A DNA stretch of 64,000 nt from Faecalitalea sp. UBA4312 (GTDB lineage: Bacteria; Bacillota_I; Bacilli_A; Erysipelotrichales; Erysipelotrichaceae), in NCBI GenBank assembly GCA_002394635.1, contig DGUK01000091.1:1-64000 (forward strand), written 5' to 3'. The notes under the pieces were generated by a model. That model was not told where the DNA came from. It saw nothing but the letters and a program-made list of their open reading frames with translations, and did no database searches. Below, one piece after another: positions 45,101-52,725 of the stretch. A program made the position numbers and the translations under genes. Numbering within the stretch: position 1 is the stretch's first letter; each line of letters opens with the position of its first letter.

Positions 45101-45389
45101 CTTAAAGGCCGGCGGTACCGGATTAAACTTGACCGCTGCTGAAACCGTGATCCATATAGACCCTTGGTGGAATGTATCCGCCCAGAATCAAGCCACGGAC
45201 CGTGCCCATCGCATCGGGCAAAATGCCAATGTTCAGGTCTACCGGATGATCATGAAGGATTCCATCGAAGAAAAGATCTTGAAGATGCAGGAAGCAAAAC
45301 AAGATCTGGCAGAAGGCTTTATCGATGGTAATGATGGATCATTATCCAGAATGTCCAAAGATGATATTATGAATTTATTCAGCACCTAA
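42180..45389 (+). CDS. SWIM-zinc-finger SNF2 helicase
   Basis: The protein has about 1069 residues. A SWIM zinc finger (CDCPWHTRHSVCAHIGALA, about residues 78-96) is followed by a long middle region and an SNF2 motor. Helicase motif I is LADEMGLGKTIQVL near residue 638, motif II LDEAQNIKN, motif III ALSGTPIEN, and motifs V-VI SLKAGGTGLNLTAAE and QATDRAHRIGQ near residue 1005. Such proteins remodel protein-DNA or RNA-polymerase complexes. The ATG at 42180 has AAAGGAG seven bases upstream; a GTG two codons earlier is less likely. Confidence 0.88.
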   Translation: MILVTSDIYEQLHLSTRSERLASRYMDTIGNIYIERSIGRGVYTITSDTRNSFYENEMEMTISFDGKVLDTYCDCPWHTRHSVCAHIGALARILLNKDIPTFPYTIRRQTSYEEYMERLRQEAKERMIRERLEETSSFLQNCQSAYQHQIQEELQDTLYSIYMQFDAKDPKNILVSFKVGSDQKQYIIKNISLFLDDIDHHRYHEYGKFLKFTHSDDVFDESAKKVLHFMRTAHRPDTYEYANYNTSRFIHLDPYNMELLYTTFEQEDLSLRFQQTARTDLIVHISKEDTYYIASLEMETASYLSNNYIFEYLKGTINVTDITSHPNAGEILHQLSEQDLYVPAEQYSLFSKYVLKELEPFCRIQKDYTEIVPSTIHVDSIRIYGDITSENLVSFEVYGYDEQKESYPLLETDFIEETYAVDLVRAFFQTKADQIQNHVAYFDLNKGSIIGVLNDNMETLVKYCDIYLSENLKKLNQKTKYSIQVGVRINHNLLQVSLSSEDFDMKELGNILNAYHRKKKFYRCKDGKILHLQSDSLEELDTWMEEYGIRPSSVKNGKFELDGYRSLALDQKLEQSQSLVYNRSQSMKKYIDGYNQRKGTIQIDEQYDHILREYQKSGVYWLLTLYRYGLNGILADEMGLGKTIQVLALLDSIRDKAYHSLVICPASLIYNWKDEAQRFSSTLHCQCIVGNKEQRALRIQQIDDYDVSITSYDYMRRDIDLYEGRPFEYVILDEAQNIKNQKTQNAESVKRLHAGHRLALSGTPIENALSELWSIFDFLMPNYLFNYHYFRSHFETPITANHDERVGRELRTMISPFILRRTKKEVLTELPDKVDHKYLLDFNDEEQKLYMANLASVNKELRAQMKQPEVNKIAVLAMLTRLRQLCCDRRMVYDNITKPSTKILATVDLIKLMVEHKKKTLVFSSFTTLIDLLKSELDKEDITYYVLTGQTNKEQRREMVADFQTDDTSVFLISLKAGGTGLNLTAAETVIHIDPWWNVSAQNQATDRAHRIGQNANVQVYRMIMKDSIEEKILKMQEAKQDLAEGFIDGNDGSLSRMSKDDIMNLFST

Positions 45390-45414
45390 AAAGAGAGCTA
45401 TGCTCTCTTTTTAT
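45387..45414. terminator. Bidirectional terminator
   Basis: An aaaaagagagc/gctctcttttt stem with a short loop separates the helicase gene from the convergent DAHP synthase gene. Confidence 0.75.
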
Positions 45415-46451
45415 AATATTTCTGCTAATTCATAGACCAGCTGTTCACTGGCCTGCCAGCCGAGGCATGGATCGGTAATCGATTTACCGTAAATACCATT
45501 TCCAACCGGTTGACTGCCTTCCACCAGATAGCTTTCGATCATCAGTCCCTTAACAAGGCTCTTGATATCATTGGAATATCGGCAACTGTTGATTACCTCT
45601 TTCGCAATACGGATCTGTTCCATGTGCTGTTTATTGGAGTTTGAATGATTACAGTCAATCAGGACAGCTGGATTTTTCAGATCCTTTTTCATATACATAG
45701 TATAGAGACGAATCAGATCCTCATAATGATAATTCGGTATATTCTGTCCATGTTTATTAGTCGCTCCTCGCAAGATGGCATGCGTCAGATCGTTGCCGGT
45801 GGTATTCACTTCCCATCCCCGATAGATGAATGTCTGTTTGGCCTGTGCCGCTTCAATGGAGTTAAACATCACATTGTAGTCGCCAGAGGTTGGGTTTTTC
45901 ATCCCGCAAGGTCCTTCGACACCGCTGGCTACCAAACGATGCTGTTGATCCTCCACCGAACGAGCCCCTATGGCTGTATAGGAAAGCACATCATTGAGGT
46001 ACCATTGGTTTTCCGGATACAACATTTCATCCGCTGTCGTAAATCCGGTCTGTTCCATCACATCGATATGCAGCTTGCGGATCGCGATAATGCCGGCCAC
46101 CAGATCCGGCTTTTTTTCCGGGTCCGGCTGATGCAGCATTCCTTTGTAGCCCTTTCCCGTTGTTCTTGGTTTATTCGTATATATACGAGGAATGATCATG
46201 ATCTTATCCTTGACTTGATCCTGCACATCCTTTAGCCGATGGACATACTCCAGCACAGCAGGTTCATTATCCGCTGAACAAGGTCCCATCACCAATAAAA
46301 ACTTATCCGACTTCCCTGTAAAAATATCAGCCAGTTCCTGGTCCCTTTGTTTCTTCATCGCTACCACATCATCACTGACCGGACATAGCTCCTTGATCTG
46401 ATATGGCTTTGGCAATTGTTTAATAAATTCAAAACTCATACTCTTTCCCAT
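45411..46451 (-). CDS. aroF: 3-deoxy-7-phosphoheptulonate synthase (DAHP synthase, AroG/F type)
   Basis: The 346-residue enzyme condenses PEP with erythrose 4-phosphate, the first step to chorismate. VMGPCSADNEPAVLEYVHRL near residue 53, PRIYTNKPRTTGKGYKG near residue 87, HAILRGATNKHGQNIPNYH near residue 223 and the metal-binding DCNHSNSNK near residue 264 identify the class I AroFGH type. Two start codons are possible, at 46451 and 46439. It stands alone and is not next to the shikimate genes at 22-30 kb. Confidence 0.92.
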   Translation of the reverse strand: MGKSMSFEFIKQLPKPYQIKELCPVSDDVVAMKKQRDQELADIFTGKSDKFLLVMGPCSADNEPAVLEYVHRLKDVQDQVKDKIMIIPRIYTNKPRTTGKGYKGMLHQPDPEKKPDLVAGIIAIRKLHIDVMEQTGFTTADEMLYPENQWYLNDVLSYTAIGARSVEDQQHRLVASGVEGPCGMKNPTSGDYNVMFNSIEAAQAKQTFIYRGWEVNTTGNDLTHAILRGATNKHGQNIPNYHYEDLIRLYTMYMKKDLKNPAVLIDCNHSNSNKQHMEQIRIAKEVINSCRYSNDIKSLVKGLMIESYLVEGSQPVGNGIYGKSITDPCLGWQASEQLVYELAEIL

Positions 46452-46499
46452 TCCTTCTTAGTCGTATATTATACGCTTAAATTTAAATACATCAATATT

Positions 46500-47156
46500 T
46501 TAAGTTATTCTAAAAGAAAGAATCCAATCTGCAATCTTGTCGCTATGGACGATGTAGCTGCCATGTCCTTCATTAGGAATGATGCATAACGAAGAATGTG
46601 GCAAGGCCTTGGCTATGGCATTCGTATGGCTTTCCAGAATCAGATCTTTGGAGCCGGCCAGCACATAAACCGGACATGAAATGGTCTGCAGATATTCTTC
46701 GGAGATATGCAGCTCATTTAACATCAATGCCAGCTTCTCGTCTTTATGGAAACGATATATCCATTGTGTTGCCCTTCGAAACCAGGGCTTAATACCACTA
46801 GGATCGGTATTGGCGCCGCTGATGATCAATGCCTTGATCCGATCTGTCTTTCCGGCCACCAGTAATCCGATGATCCCACCATCGCTGAACCCATAAAATA
46901 TCACATGGTCCAGCTGAAGTCTCTCCATGAATTCCAACATGTCCTGAGCCATGTCTTCATAGTGTAAGTGGTTAGTTTTCGAGCTGTTTCCATGATCTCG
47001 GGAATCAATCAAATAACATGTATAGTGTGCCCGCAGCTTTTCTACAGCTTGATCAAAAATCGTATGGTCTTCCCCATTTCCATGCACCATGATCAAAGGC
47101 TGTCCCTGCCCGTGTTTCTCGTAATATAAGGACACGCCATTAACAGAAAGGATCAT
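46500..47156 (-). CDS. Alpha/beta hydrolase
   Basis: The protein has about 218 residues: VHGNGEDHTIFDQ is the oxyanion region, YGFSDGGIIG near residue 95 has the nucleophile Ser, and NEGHGSYIVHSD has the catalytic His. The start at 47156 has AAGGAGGA and overlaps the LysR gene by ATGA, so the two are translationally coupled. Substrate unknown. Confidence 0.8.
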   Translation of the reverse strand: MILSVNGVSLYYEKHGQGQPLIMVHGNGEDHTIFDQAVEKLRAHYTCYLIDSRDHGNSSKTNHLHYEDMAQDMLEFMERLQLDHVIFYGFSDGGIIGLLVAGKTDRIKALIISGANTDPSGIKPWFRRATQWIYRFHKDEKLALMLNELHISEEYLQTISCPVYVLAGSKDLILESHTNAIAKALPHSSLCIIPNEGHGSYIVHSDKIADWILSFRIT

Positions 47157-48028
47157 TGCACGTCCTCCTTGCGCGTGTTTTCCAGGATGTATTGCACAAA
47201 GGTCCGGGCTGCCCGTGGCATCAGTTCCCATTGGTTCCAGGCTAACGCAACCGTTCTTTTTAACGGCTGAAAAATCGGACGAATGGCCACCTGGTCTTCA
47301 AATCCCTGAATGACCAGCTCATACAGAATAGAATAGCCTAAACCTTGTTTCACCATTTCAATAATAGACGTATCATCATAGACCTTGTATTCAATATGTG
47401 GACGCAGCCCTTCTTTTTCAAAGGCTTGTAGCGCTACGCTTTGTTTTCCCTCATCCAGTACGATCAACGAGGCCTTTTCCAACTGTTCCAATGGAATCAT
47501 TTCTTGTTTGGCCAGCTCACTTTCTATTGGAAGGACAGCCACCATCCGATCCTCATAGATTGGATAGGTTTCCACATCCGCTACCATTTTTTCATTCACA
47601 AATCCAAAGTCAATGCTGCCATCCAGGATCCATTGATTAATATTGGAGTATTCCCCCTGGATCAGCTCAAACCGCACCTGTGGATACAAGAGCTTAAATT
47701 CCTTGATCCAGCGAGGCAGCCAATGCCGTGATACAGAGACAAATGTCCCGATCCGGATGGTCTGTTGTTCCAAGCCTTCCATTTCTTTTTTCTTCTGCTC
47801 CAAAGAACGAATGGCCGTACTGATCGCTTGTATATAGGGATAGTACATTTGTCCATCTGCGGTCAGCTGCACTCCTTGTTTATTGCGTACAAACAGCGTT
47901 GTCTGTAAGGTTTTCTCCAGCGACTGGATCATCTGGGATACAGCACTCTGCGTATAACCATTCTTTTTAGCTGCTTTGGTAAAGCTTTGAAGTTCCGCAA
48001 CATCCATAAACATTTCATATTGTGTCAT
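47153..48028 (-). CDS. LysR-family transcriptional regulator
   Basis: The 291-residue regulator has the N-terminal helix-turn-helix FTKAAKKNGYTQSAVSQMI, then LEKTLQTTLFVRNKQGVQLT, and a complete effector domain. It is divergent from the AzlCD transporter genes across about 70 bases and coupled to an alpha/beta hydrolase gene, so it probably controls the exporter and itself. Confidence 0.85.
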   Translation of the reverse strand: MTQYEMFMDVAELQSFTKAAKKNGYTQSAVSQMIQSLEKTLQTTLFVRNKQGVQLTADGQMYYPYIQAISTAIRSLEQKKKEMEGLEQQTIRIGTFVSVSRHWLPRWIKEFKLLYPQVRFELIQGEYSNINQWILDGSIDFGFVNEKMVADVETYPIYEDRMVAVLPIESELAKQEMIPLEQLEKASLIVLDEGKQSVALQAFEKEGLRPHIEYKVYDDTSIIEMVKQGLGYSILYELVIQGFEDQVAIRPIFQPLKRTVALAWNQWELMPRAARTFVQYILENTRKEDVQ

Positions 48029-48066
48029 ACATTATCATTCCTTATTCATTTATCATTTCTATTAAT

Positions 48067-48095
48067 TTTACTAATTTTAACATAGAAATTATAAT
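48067..48095 (+). promoter_or_regulatory. Promoter of azlC, with almost no 5' leader
   Basis: A -10 TATAAT (48090-48095) with a weak -35 TTTACT (48067-48072), spacer 17, ends six bases before the azlC ATG at 48102. Transcription would start at or next to the start codon, which also lacks a ribosome site. Confidence 0.5.
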
Positions 48096-48101
48096 GAAAC
48101 T

Positions 48102-48815
48102 ATGTATAGTCGGAAAGAAGTGTTTAAAAAAGGAATGCACGATGCCATTCCGATCATGTTGGGATATTTTGCGGTGGGTTTTTCATTGGGAATTGCCGCC
48201 AAAAATGCCGGATTGACCCCTTTTCAGGGTTTTGTGACCAGCTTTTTAGGCAATGCGTCCGCCGGCGAATACGTTGCCTTTTCAATCATAGCTGCCCAGG
48301 GAACCTATTTGGAGATGGCCATCGGCACCTTGATCACCAACGCCCGCTATTTACTGATGAGCGCTTCTTTAACGCAAAAGATCGATGAAAATACATCATT
48401 ATTCCATCGTATGCTGGTTGCTTTTGATATTACAGATGAACTGTTTGGTTTGGGAATTGCCAACATCGCTTCCTATGGCCCCTTTTATATGTACGGTGCC
48501 TATCTTATGGCGATTCCGGGATGGTCTCTAGGTACCATGTTCGGCGTGATAGCCGGTAATCTGTTGCCGGGACGTATTGTCAGTGCATTAAGCGTTGCTC
48601 TGTTTGGTATGTTCATGGCCATTATCATACCGCCATGTAAAAACGATTCAAAACTGCGTATTCTGGTTTTATTAAGCTTTGCGATCAGTTTTCTCTGGGA
48701 TCTGATACCATTTTTTCAGGTCGTTTCCTCAGGAACCAAAACAATCATCTTAACTTTGATCATTTCAAGTGGTGCGGCCCTTCTATGGCCTAGAAAAGAG
48801 GATGACAATGCATAA
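48102..48815 (+). CDS. azlC: AzlC-family branched-chain amino acid exporter subunit
   Basis: The 237-residue membrane protein has the family features MLGYFAVGFSLGIAAKNAGL near residue 19, ASAGEYVAFSIIAA near residue 51 and TLITNARYLLMS near residue 76, with about six spans. With AzlD it exports branched-chain or related amino acids. No ribosome site precedes the ATG; a second ATG at 48135 is possible. Confidence 0.88.
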   Translation: MYSRKEVFKKGMHDAIPIMLGYFAVGFSLGIAAKNAGLTPFQGFVTSFLGNASAGEYVAFSIIAAQGTYLEMAIGTLITNARYLLMSASLTQKIDENTSLFHRMLVAFDITDELFGLGIANIASYGPFYMYGAYLMAIPGWSLGTMFGVIAGNLLPGRIVSALSVALFGMFMAIIIPPCKNDSKLRILVLLSFAISFLWDLIPFFQVVSSGTKTIILTLIISSGAALLWPRKEDDNA

Positions 48816-49110
48816 TACATGGATCTACATTGCCGTTATGGCCATTGTCAGCTACATTATCCGAGCTTTACCACTGACATTGATCCGTCGGCCGATCACC
48901 AATACCTTTGTAAAATCCTTTTTATATTATGTACCCTATGTCACCCTGGCCGTTATGACCTTCCCGGCCATTTTGTCCGCCTCCAACTCCATGATTGCCG
49001 GTCTGGCAGCCTTTGTGATCGGGGTGATCCTTTCCTGGCGTCAGGCCAGCTTGTTGCAGGTATCGGTCATCTGTTGTGTAGCGGTGTTTATTATTGAATG
49101 TTTCATTTAA
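48808..49110 (+). CDS. azlD: AzlD-family exporter subunit
   Basis: The protein has about 100 residues and three or four spans, with SYIIRALPLTLIRRPI near residue 13 and YVPYVTLAVMTFPAIL near residue 38, typical of AzlD. AGAGGA lies six bases before the ATG at 48808, inside azlC, and the genes overlap by eight bases. A terminator follows. Confidence 0.87.
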   Translation: MHNTWIYIAVMAIVSYIIRALPLTLIRRPITNTFVKSFLYYVPYVTLAVMTFPAILSASNSMIAGLAAFVIGVILSWRQASLLQVSVICCVAVFIIECFI

Positions 49111-49111
49111 A

Positions 49112-49137
49112 AAAAGATCCACAAATGTGGATCCTTT
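49112..49137 (+). terminator. Terminator after azlD
   Basis: A gatccaca/tgtggatc stem with a following T-rich stretch lies directly after the stop codon and may also serve the convergent gene. Confidence 0.65.
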
Positions 49138-49689
49138 CTATTTTAATTTATCTAATATGGAAGACGGAAGTCGTTTTGTTAATACTCTGACAACCCCCAG
49201 TCCGAACAGACGATCCAGATAATCAGTACACAGCTGGACCAGAAAACAGCTGAGTGTCAGCCCCAAAGGTGTCTTGGCCAGGATCTGGATCAAGTAGGTT
49301 GACCCACTGGAGGTAATCCCCCCAAACAAGTAAGCTGTAATACAGGCACTGACCAGTGTCGTCGGGATCGTAATCAACAAGGCGGCCAAGAACAGCCATC
49401 CAAGGGAGTCCCGTTTCTTTTTATAGACAAAGCCTGTCACCAACCCCAGCAAAATGCCGACCGGAGCATAATATATCGCATAGACATCATCAAGGATCCC
49501 GCCGATCAGAGCACTAATAACGCTAGGGATCATTCCATAAACAGGACCGCAGATCGAAGCGATAAAGAACGTTCCGATACTGTCCAAATAGATGGGCAGA
49601 CGCAGGAATAACGCAATTTGTCCTCCCACTACATTTAGACCCACGGCCATCGCAATCATACATATATGATATACAGTTATTTTTTTCAT
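49138..49689 (-). CDS. ECF transporter S-component-like membrane protein
   Basis: The 183-residue protein has five or six spans. GGQIALFLRLPIYLDSIGTF near residue 22, CGPVYGMIPSVISALIGG near residue 46 and YYAPVGILLGLVTGFVYKKK near residue 72 follow the pattern of ECF substrate-binding subunits, which need a shared energising module encoded elsewhere. It overlaps the nucleoside hydrolase gene by ATGA, so a nucleoside, nucleobase or modified base is the likely cargo. I cannot identify the exact subfamily. Confidence 0.7.
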   Translation of the reverse strand: MKKITVYHICMIAMAVGLNVVGGQIALFLRLPIYLDSIGTFFIASICGPVYGMIPSVISALIGGILDDVYAIYYAPVGILLGLVTGFVYKKKRDSLGWLFLAALLITIPTTLVSACITAYLFGGITSSGSTYLIQILAKTPLGLTLSCFLVQLCTDYLDRLFGLGVVRVLTKRLPSSILDKLK

Positions 49690-50633
49690 ACTTTTTTCTT
49701 CTTTCTAAGTACACGATCGATAAAGAACGTAAAGAATCGTTCTGTATCCACCTTTGTCAGAACTACCGCATTCGCCGGTTTTCGATAATATCCATAAGCA
49801 TCCACGATCGACTGTCCTCGTGACAAGCTCTGTGTCTCTATATCCACAAAGGCTTCCATGCCTGAACACAGGGATGGATCAATACAATAAGCTACTGCCA
49901 AAGGATCGTTGATCACACACCCTCGAAGATGCTCCCATTCCCAATGAAACTGAAAATAGTATTTTGTGATCTTCCGTAAAAAAGAGCCTTGTTCCGGATT
50001 GATTTGTTCCATTTCATCCAACATCTCTGGCTTCAAAATAATCTGACGGGTCACGTCCAGATCAACCATGTGGATCTTTTTATGATGTTCGGCCATCGTA
50101 TGGTAGACCAAAGCCGCTGCTTCCGGATCCTCCCAGTAGTTATATTCCGCTACCGGAGAACAGTTTCCTTGTTCCTTGAAAGCCCCTCCCATAGAAATGA
50201 GTTGTTCAATTTGTAGAAATGCCTGCTTGTCATATTCGATCAGATTGGCCAGGTTTGTCATCGGCCCGATCGCAATGACTGTACAAGGCTGTTTCCGTAA
50301 TGTATCCGATAAGAATTCGACAGCGCTTTGATTCTGATGGTACCCATCCACAGATTCTAAAAAGCTTTCACCTAACCCGTCAATTCCATGGGTATCCAGG
50401 GCATCCACATACGCTTTTACCAAAGGATGTCGTGCCCCTGTAAACACAGGAATATCCAGCCGGTTCATCTGTTTCAATACTTTCTTCGCATTTTCAAATC
50501 CCATTTCTACCGGCGCATTCCCGCTGACAATGGTGATTCCCAGAATTTCCAATTCTTCTGACTGTATCGCCAACATGATGGCCATACTGTCATCAATACC
50601 GGGATCACAATCGATAATCACTTTTTTTCTCAT
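49686..50633 (-). CDS. Ribonucleoside hydrolase (IUNH family)
   Basis: The 315-residue enzyme starts with the calcium-binding VIIDCDPGIDDSMAIMLA, has TVIAIGPMTNLANL near residue 119 and SMGGAFKEQGN near residue 148, and the second metal Asp in INDPLAVAYCID near residue 240. It splits a nucleoside into ribose and base. Candidates are ordinary purine or pyrimidine nucleosides, or queuosine as in the QueK type. It is coupled to an ECF S-component and has a leader with an intrinsic terminator just 12 bases before the ATG. Confidence 0.88.
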   Translation of the reverse strand: MRKKVIIDCDPGIDDSMAIMLAIQSEELEILGITIVSGNAPVEMGFENAKKVLKQMNRLDIPVFTGARHPLVKAYVDALDTHGIDGLGESFLESVDGYHQNQSAVEFLSDTLRKQPCTVIAIGPMTNLANLIEYDKQAFLQIEQLISMGGAFKEQGNCSPVAEYNYWEDPEAAALVYHTMAEHHKKIHMVDLDVTRQIILKPEMLDEMEQINPEQGSFLRKITKYYFQFHWEWEHLRGCVINDPLAVAYCIDPSLCSGMEAFVDIETQSLSRGQSIVDAYGYYRKPANAVVLTKVDTERFFTFFIDRVLRKKKKV

Positions 50634-50644
50634 AACGTTCCCCT

Positions 50645-50674
50645 AAAAAAAACCTTGTCTTACATAGACAAGGT
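50645..50674 (-). terminator. Attenuator-type terminator before the nucleoside hydrolase gene
   Basis: On the minus strand a perfect ACCTTGTC/GACAAGGT stem with a seven-base loop is followed by eight T and ends 12 bases before the ATG of the hydrolase gene. Standing between its promoter and its own gene, it must be controlled or the gene would be silent. Confidence 0.7.
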
Positions 50675-50710
50675 ATAAAAAACACATACTAAGTAAATAT
50701 ATTCTTTATC

Positions 50711-50744
50711 CGCCTATGATTATACTGGGAGGTTTAGAAACCAG
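50711..50744 (-). ncRNA. Small structured leader element (riboswitch candidate)
   Basis: On the minus strand CTGGTTTCTAAACCTCCCAG (50725-50744) can form a short stem-loop with a four or five-pair stem and a 12-base loop, then an A/T-rich tail whose TAG could pair with CTA in the loop. Size, topology and position near the 5' end recall preQ1-I elements, but the A-rich tail run of that class is poorly matched. It lies between a promoter and a terminator. Confidence 0.25.
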
Positions 50745-50753
50745 TTCTTTTTA

Positions 50754-50782
50754 TTTATATGACAGATAAAGAATTTTTTCAA
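50754..50782 (-). promoter_or_regulatory. Promoter of the nucleoside hydrolase operon
   Basis: On the minus strand, -35 TTGAAA (50777-50782) and -10 TATAAA (50754-50759) are 17 bases apart. The predicted start lies only a few bases ahead of the small hairpin. Confidence 0.55.
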
Positions 50783-50796
50783 GTAAAGATGGACAT

Positions 50797-52137
50797 TTAC
50801 TGAAATAAATCCTGATTCATCCTTCTTTGCAGGACAACGGACAGAATATAACAGGAAGCTTCGGTAATCAGTACAGCTAACCAAAGTATATCCAAGTTAC
50901 CAAAACAGACTGACAGGATATAGAAGGAGCCGACAATCACCACAAACTGCCGACAGATATTTAAAATCAGGGTATAATTGGCATGGTTCAATGCCTGCAT
51001 AAATGTAGAACGAATCAGGCAGGCTCCCCCAAACGGCAAAGAAAGACAACATAGCCGTAACGCAACAGTGCCGATCCGCATCATAGTATCGGAAGCATCA
51101 AACAAGGTTAAAAAGACCGATGGGAACAGCTCCAGTACGACCATGGCCCCACCCATATAAATGACCGCAAACCGAAACGCCAAGGACATCGTCTGTTTCA
51201 CACGCTCATCCAGACGTTTGGCATAGTTGTAGGAAAGGATCGGGATCATGCCATTGTTCAGACCGAAAATCGGCATATAACAGAAATTCTGCAGTTTCAG
51301 CCAAATACCATAAACGGCCGTAGCCGTCGTGCTATAACCCAGCAGAATGACATTGACACATAGGGCTGTCAGAGAGTTTAATCCGATGGTGATCATGCTG
51401 GGAATCCCAATCTCAAAGATCTCCCTGGTGATCTTTGAACGATATTTGATTTCTTTGATATGAAACTGGATCCATTGATTTTTATGCAAATTGAGAATAA
51501 AAGCGACTACAGCTGCCAGGATCTGTCCCAAAACCGTCGCCCAGGCTGCACCGGCAATACCCAAAGCTGGAAACGGGCCGATACCAAAGATCAATAGAGG
51601 ATCAAAGACAATATTGAAGATAGCTCCGGCGGCTTGAGCTGTCATAGCTGAAACAGAATGTCCGGAACATACCAACATCTTTTCGAAATACTGTCCGGAG
51701 AATACGCCAAGACTAACACACCACGCAATACGTAAATACATGGTTCCATATTCCACAATCTCTGAAATGTTTGTCTGGGCAGCATAAAAGGCATGAGGTA
51801 CTGTACATCCCAGCACCAGAAACAAAAGATAGAACATCAGATTCAAAAAGATTCCTGTATGGGCTGTATCATTAGCCCCTTTCAGATCCTGTTTTGCGGC
51901 ATAACGGGGAATCAGCGCATTGATGCCGACACCGATACCAACCGCAATCGCATTGGCAATCTGCTGCATAGGAAAGGCTAGGGAAACGGCTGTAAGAGCA
52001 TTTTCTGAAATCCTGGCTACAAACATGGAATCGACGATATTATAGAGAGCCTGGATGAAAAAAGAGATCATCATCGGCAAGGACATATCAACTAATAACT
52101 GAGGGATCGGCATCGCAGCCAGTTTGTTTTTTTCCAT
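50797..52137 (-). CDS. MATE-family efflux protein (copy 1)
   Basis: The 446-residue membrane protein has twelve spans and MATE features: IPQLLVDMSLPMMISFFIQA at the start, NIVDSMFVARISENALTAVS near residue 39 and a repeat of this pattern in the second half (GIPSMITIGLNSLTALCVN, LNNGMIPILSYNYA). It exports an unknown drug-like or metabolite molecule on a cation gradient. It lies 51 bases beyond the flavin reductase gene, with a terminator between. Confidence 0.87.
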   Translation of the reverse strand: MEKNKLAAMPIPQLLVDMSLPMMISFFIQALYNIVDSMFVARISENALTAVSLAFPMQQIANAIAVGIGVGINALIPRYAAKQDLKGANDTAHTGIFLNLMFYLLFLVLGCTVPHAFYAAQTNISEIVEYGTMYLRIAWCVSLGVFSGQYFEKMLVCSGHSVSAMTAQAAGAIFNIVFDPLLIFGIGPFPALGIAGAAWATVLGQILAAVVAFILNLHKNQWIQFHIKEIKYRSKITREIFEIGIPSMITIGLNSLTALCVNVILLGYSTTATAVYGIWLKLQNFCYMPIFGLNNGMIPILSYNYAKRLDERVKQTMSLAFRFAVIYMGGAMVVLELFPSVFLTLFDASDTMMRIGTVALRLCCLSLPFGGACLIRSTFMQALNHANYTLILNICRQFVVIVGSFYILSVCFGNLDILWLAVLITEASCYILSVVLQRRMNQDLFQ

Positions 52138-52160
52138 ATGCCTATTTTATCATCTTTCAT

Positions 52161-52186
52161 AAAAAAGACGGACCCTATGTCCATCA
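52161..52186 (-). terminator. Terminator after the flavin reductase-like gene
   Basis: On the minus strand a GATGGAC/GTCCGTC stem with a short loop is followed by six T. Confidence 0.65.
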
Positions 52187-52188
52187 TT

Positions 52189-52725
52189 TTATTCAATAAT
52201 CACATACGCATCGACAATTTCTGCGATATAAGCGACATGCGCATCCTGATTGGCACCCGTATGATAGCCGTCGACATCTTTGGGATAATGCCGCTGGCAC
52301 GAGGCATCCAAAGTAGAAAGATCCTGTGTTTCCTTCTGCAGAACACGGCACTCCAGCGTCAGAGGATATTGAGCCATGCCCGGTACAGATATCTTATTGG
52401 ATTCTACCGGGGTCAAGCCGGCTTTATCGATCTTATTCATGTCCCGGCCCGAGCATGTACCACAGATCTTTGTGATTTGCGGGTCCTGGGCCCCCATGGG
52501 AATGCTGATGGTAAACTCTCCATTCTGATCCAGTTGCTGTCGGGAATATCGATGTTCCCTGACATAGACGGTAAATATCGGTTTGGACCATTCAATGCCT
52601 AACGAACCCCATCCGATGACCATAGAATTCAAGGTTTCGGCTTTTGTGTTCAGCAGGACACCATGAGGCAATGCCTCCAAAATCTGTTGGGCATATTCCC
52701 ATACTTCTATTTTCTTTTTATGCAT
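52189..52725 (-). CDS. Flavin reductase-like FMN-binding protein
   Basis: The protein has about 178 residues with the split-barrel FMN fold: PHGVLLNTKA and NSMVIGWGSLGIEWSKPIF near residue 35 contact the flavin, and EFTISIPM near residue 70 and CGTCSGRDMNK near residue 87 are typical. It may reduce flavin or act as a small redox enzyme. The ATG at 52725 has AGGAGG six bases upstream, inside the end of the MATE gene, with an overlap of eight bases. Confidence 0.8.
   Translation of the reverse strand: MHKKKIEVWEYAQQILEALPHGVLLNTKAETLNSMVIGWGSLGIEWSKPIFTVYVREHRYSRQQLDQNGEFTISIPMGAQDPQITKICGTCSGRDMNKIDKAGLTPVESNKISVPGMAQYPLTLECRVLQKETQDLSTLDASCQRHYPKDVDGYHTGANQDAHVAYIAEIVDAYVIIE

Noticed and set aside
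50701-50774. A 10-base perfect inverted repeat (attctttatc) that could form a long aptamer stem
   Set aside because: Its 5' arm on the transcribed strand lies between the -35 and -10 of the likely promoter, so it would not be in the RNA.
50711-50774. Purine riboswitch, suggested by ATATAA and GTTTCTA
   Set aside because: The spacing leaves no room for the first hairpin and the second does not form, and the first motif is better explained as a -10 element.
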